Assembly (NCBI GenBank): GCA_023525715.1
Contig: CM042012.1
Span: 47,817,561-47,881,560 of the forward strand
Source of the DNA: Cichorium intybus
Taxonomy: Eukaryota; Streptophyta; Magnoliopsida; Asterales; Asteraceae
Direction: 5' to 3'
DNA: 64,000 nt
The notes below the pieces were generated by a model, which saw only the letters and a program-made list of their open reading frames with translations, had not been told where the DNA came from and searched no databases. Shown here in pieces: positions 63,708-64,000 of the stretch; the first letter of the stretch is position 1, and each line of letters begins with the position of its first letter. The translations under genes were made by a program, and so were the position numbers.

Positions 63708-64000
63708 CTGAACAAGAAGAATGTAGTTTTAATTAGATATAATAATAATAATAATAATAATAACCCTTATATTCACCCAAGAACAAATATAAGGCTAGGA
63801 TCCTACAATAACAATCTACAATACCGAAAAGGGATGTCGTAATCAATATTGCAAATTTTATAAGGTAGGCGAATGACGATTCAGCCAATTCCACCGCGGA
63901 AACATAATCATATTATAATGGAATTCCTAGTTTCTTTGAGATTTACCGAACTGTTCGATAGCATGTTTTAATCTCGGGAATGCCCCGCTGTTTGTGACTG
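63708..64000 (-). other. Copia-C1 5' leader (partial)
   Basis: Non-coding sequence upstream of gag. It contains a short (TAA)n-like run at 63741-63763 and, near the window edge (63935-64000), the complement of a block shared with the Copia-C2 leader (52771-52870): gtcacaaac..ggggca followed by gattaaa-catgctat.gaacagttc. Confidence 0.8.

Overview
This looks like a gene-poor stretch of a large, repeat-rich plant nuclear genome, most likely a eudicot. Nearly every base belongs to nested LTR retrotransposons. The copia primer sites match initiator tRNA-Met (tggtatcagagc), and there are plant Tekay-like and Athila/Tat-like Ty3 pieces and a hAT element. The only likely host-gene material is a decayed fragment resembling the C-terminal exons of a RecQ4/RecQ5-type DNA helicase. 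I cannot name the species. No tRNA, rRNA or CRISPR was seen.

Left block (1-26422): an old, broken Copia element (Copia-A, plus strand; its 5' end is outside the window) was invaded three times. A small gag-only element (GagTR-1, 429-3465, TSD gtaag) sits in its 5' LTR. A 3.5-kb Ty3-type solo LTR enlarged by a 2,322-bp tandem duplication (3946-9804, TSD atatt) sits in its leader. A second decayed copia (Copia-B, 10834-21653) sits in its gag, and Copia-B itself carries another solo LTR (14537-18195, TSD gattt).

Middle block (26423-34809): RecQ-like exon relics are interrupted by an Athila/Tat-type LTR fragment, by GagTR-2 (28733-31786, TSD ttatt) with one uninterrupted 648-codon gag/protease-like frame, and by a 1,205-bp non-autonomous hAT element (31954-33158, 8-bp TSD gatatttg).

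Right block (34810-64000): a four-level nest. Copia-C1 (minus strand, runs off the right edge) contains LARD-E (38885-62448, minus, TSD gcatt). LARD-E contains LARD-F (46195-61922, plus, TSD tatgc) in one of its LTRs. LARD-F contains Copia-C2 (50820-58787, plus, TSD ataat). Copia-C2 has an intact 1344-codon gag-pol frame and LTRs that differ by one substitution outside an (AT)n tract, so it is very young and may be autonomous. LARD-E and LARD-F are related Ty3-like elements with no visible gag-pol. LTR divergence counted by eye falls with depth (E about 1.5%, F about 0.5%, C2 about 0.1%), as the nesting order requires.

Functionally, Copia-C2 carries all the enzymes a copia element needs. The GagTR and LARD families lack them and would have to be mobilised in trans. 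The most unusual signals are the gag-only family with a 30-bp-periodic leader, a duplicated leader hairpin in Copia-C2 with a compensatory base-pair change, an expanded 44-bp palindromic tandem repeat in LARD-E, and splice-site-like motifs conserved in the non-coding LTRs. All divergence figures are counts by eye, not alignments.
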